Shown piece after piece: positions 10,161 through 10,614 of a stretch of 10,614 nt of DNA (position 1 is its first letter; every line of letters starts with the position of its first letter). Origin of the DNA: Salpingoeca rosetta (lineage: Eukaryota > Opisthokonta > Choanoflagellata > Craspedida > Salpingoecidae); contig NW_004457740.1 in NCBI RefSeq assembly GCF_000188695.1, positions 360,239 through 370,852 of the forward strand. The letters run 5' to 3'. Below the pieces are notes generated by a model. It did not search any database. It was given only the letters and a program-made list of their open reading frames with translations, and was not told where the DNA came from. A program made the translations under genes and the position numbers.

Positions 10161-10614
10161 TCACCGTTTGCCTCCTCCACCAGGGACCTGCACACCCACA
10201 AGGCACGGGCGCATCGATTGCGGTGAGATTGCGGAACAGCACACACACACGTGCACACACGTGCACACATGCACTCGCACATGCACATGCACACACACAC
10301 ACACACGTGTGCACACATGCACTCGCACATGCACACACACACACATATATACAATTTACACTCACTCATACGCATTTACACACACACACACACACATGCG
10401 CTCACGCACAAACTCATGCACTCACATGTACACACATGCACACTCGCATACACACATGCACACACGCATTCACACGTGCACACACGCATACACGCATACA
10501 TATTTACACACACGCATTCACATACACACGCACACGCTCGCCTACATGGAACCATACCTCGCAGCGATAGTCTTTGCGCAGCAACGTCTCGGTCAGCAGA
10601 CGCACCGCAGTGCG
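10161..10614 (-). CDS. 3' end of an unidentified minus-strand gene (partial)
   Basis: Not recognised. An exon enters from the right edge (10614-10558) and reads RTAVRLLTETLLRKDYRCE with high third-position GC (about 15 of 19 codons). It ends at a plausible donor, GAG/GTATGG. The intron (10557-10188, 370 nt) is TG-rich on the minus strand, as in the recognised genes of this window. A good acceptor (GGGTGTGCAG) at 10188 opens a short last exon, 10187-10161, encoding VPGGGGKR then TGA. The stop overlaps a strong donor-like ACG/GTGAGC, so a 23-nt microexon continuing further left is an alternative. A competing plus-strand reading (acceptor CCTCGCAG before 10565) is possible but would give a CA-rich intron, unlike most here. 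Confidence 0.4.
10242..10540. repeat. CA-rich tract in intron of the right-edge gene
   Basis: Nearly continuous CA-rich sequence on plus with repeated CACACATGCACTCGCACATG-like units. It is TG-rich on the minus strand, which supports a minus-strand transcript here. Confidence 0.85.

Noticed and set aside
9854..10570. 238-codon plus-strand open frame with polyAla/polyThr start and His/Thr-rich tail
   Set aside because: Its length comes from the CAG/CAA triplet repeat and the CA dinucleotide repeat, which lack stops in this frame; no conserved segment.

Overview
This window is nuclear DNA from a eukaryote. It is GC-rich and gene-dense, with short exons (20-287 nt apart from one 12-nt first exon), GT-AG introns mostly of 110-310 nt, and (TG)n/(CA)n tracts in nearly every non-coding interval. 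Three genes can be recognised and their exons chained phase by phase. All are conserved eukaryotic housekeeping genes. The compact organisation, high third-position GC and simple-repeat introns would suit an opisthokont protist such as a choanoflagellate, but that assignment is a guess from style, not proof.

Layout, left to right. (1) Positions 58-2713, minus strand: the N-terminal part (370 residues, seven exons) of ribophorin I, the OST1/RPN1 subunit of oligosaccharyltransferase; it runs off the left edge inside an intron. (2) 2714-2990: a 277-bp head-to-head intergenic region, probably a bidirectional promoter. (3) 2991-6941, plus strand: a complete nine-exon gene for the DECD-box RNA helicase UAP56/Sub2/DDX39B (438 residues), with a 1.37-kb first intron after codon 4. 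(4) 6942-7337: a short tail-to-tail interval. (5) 7338-8963, minus strand: a complete six-exon NAT9-like GNAT acetyltransferase (201 residues). (6) 8964-10614: a poorly resolved region. A possible plus-strand exon ends at 9407 with a consensus donor, followed by 150 bp of perfectly alternating purine-pyrimidine sequence. A 28-triplet CAG/CAA repeat lies at 9963-10046. The 3' end of an unidentified minus-strand gene enters from the right edge.

The genes do not form a pathway. RPN1 acts at the ER translocon in N-glycosylation, UAP56 in splicing and mRNA export, and NAT9 is a cytoplasmic acetyltransferase-family protein linked to microtubules in animals. I found no tRNA, rRNA, CRISPR, transposon or novel multi-gene system. 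The observations most worth following are the strand-consistent TG repeats just downstream of 5' splice sites, the insertion and motif III change in UAP56, and the unresolved right-hand 1.6 kb.
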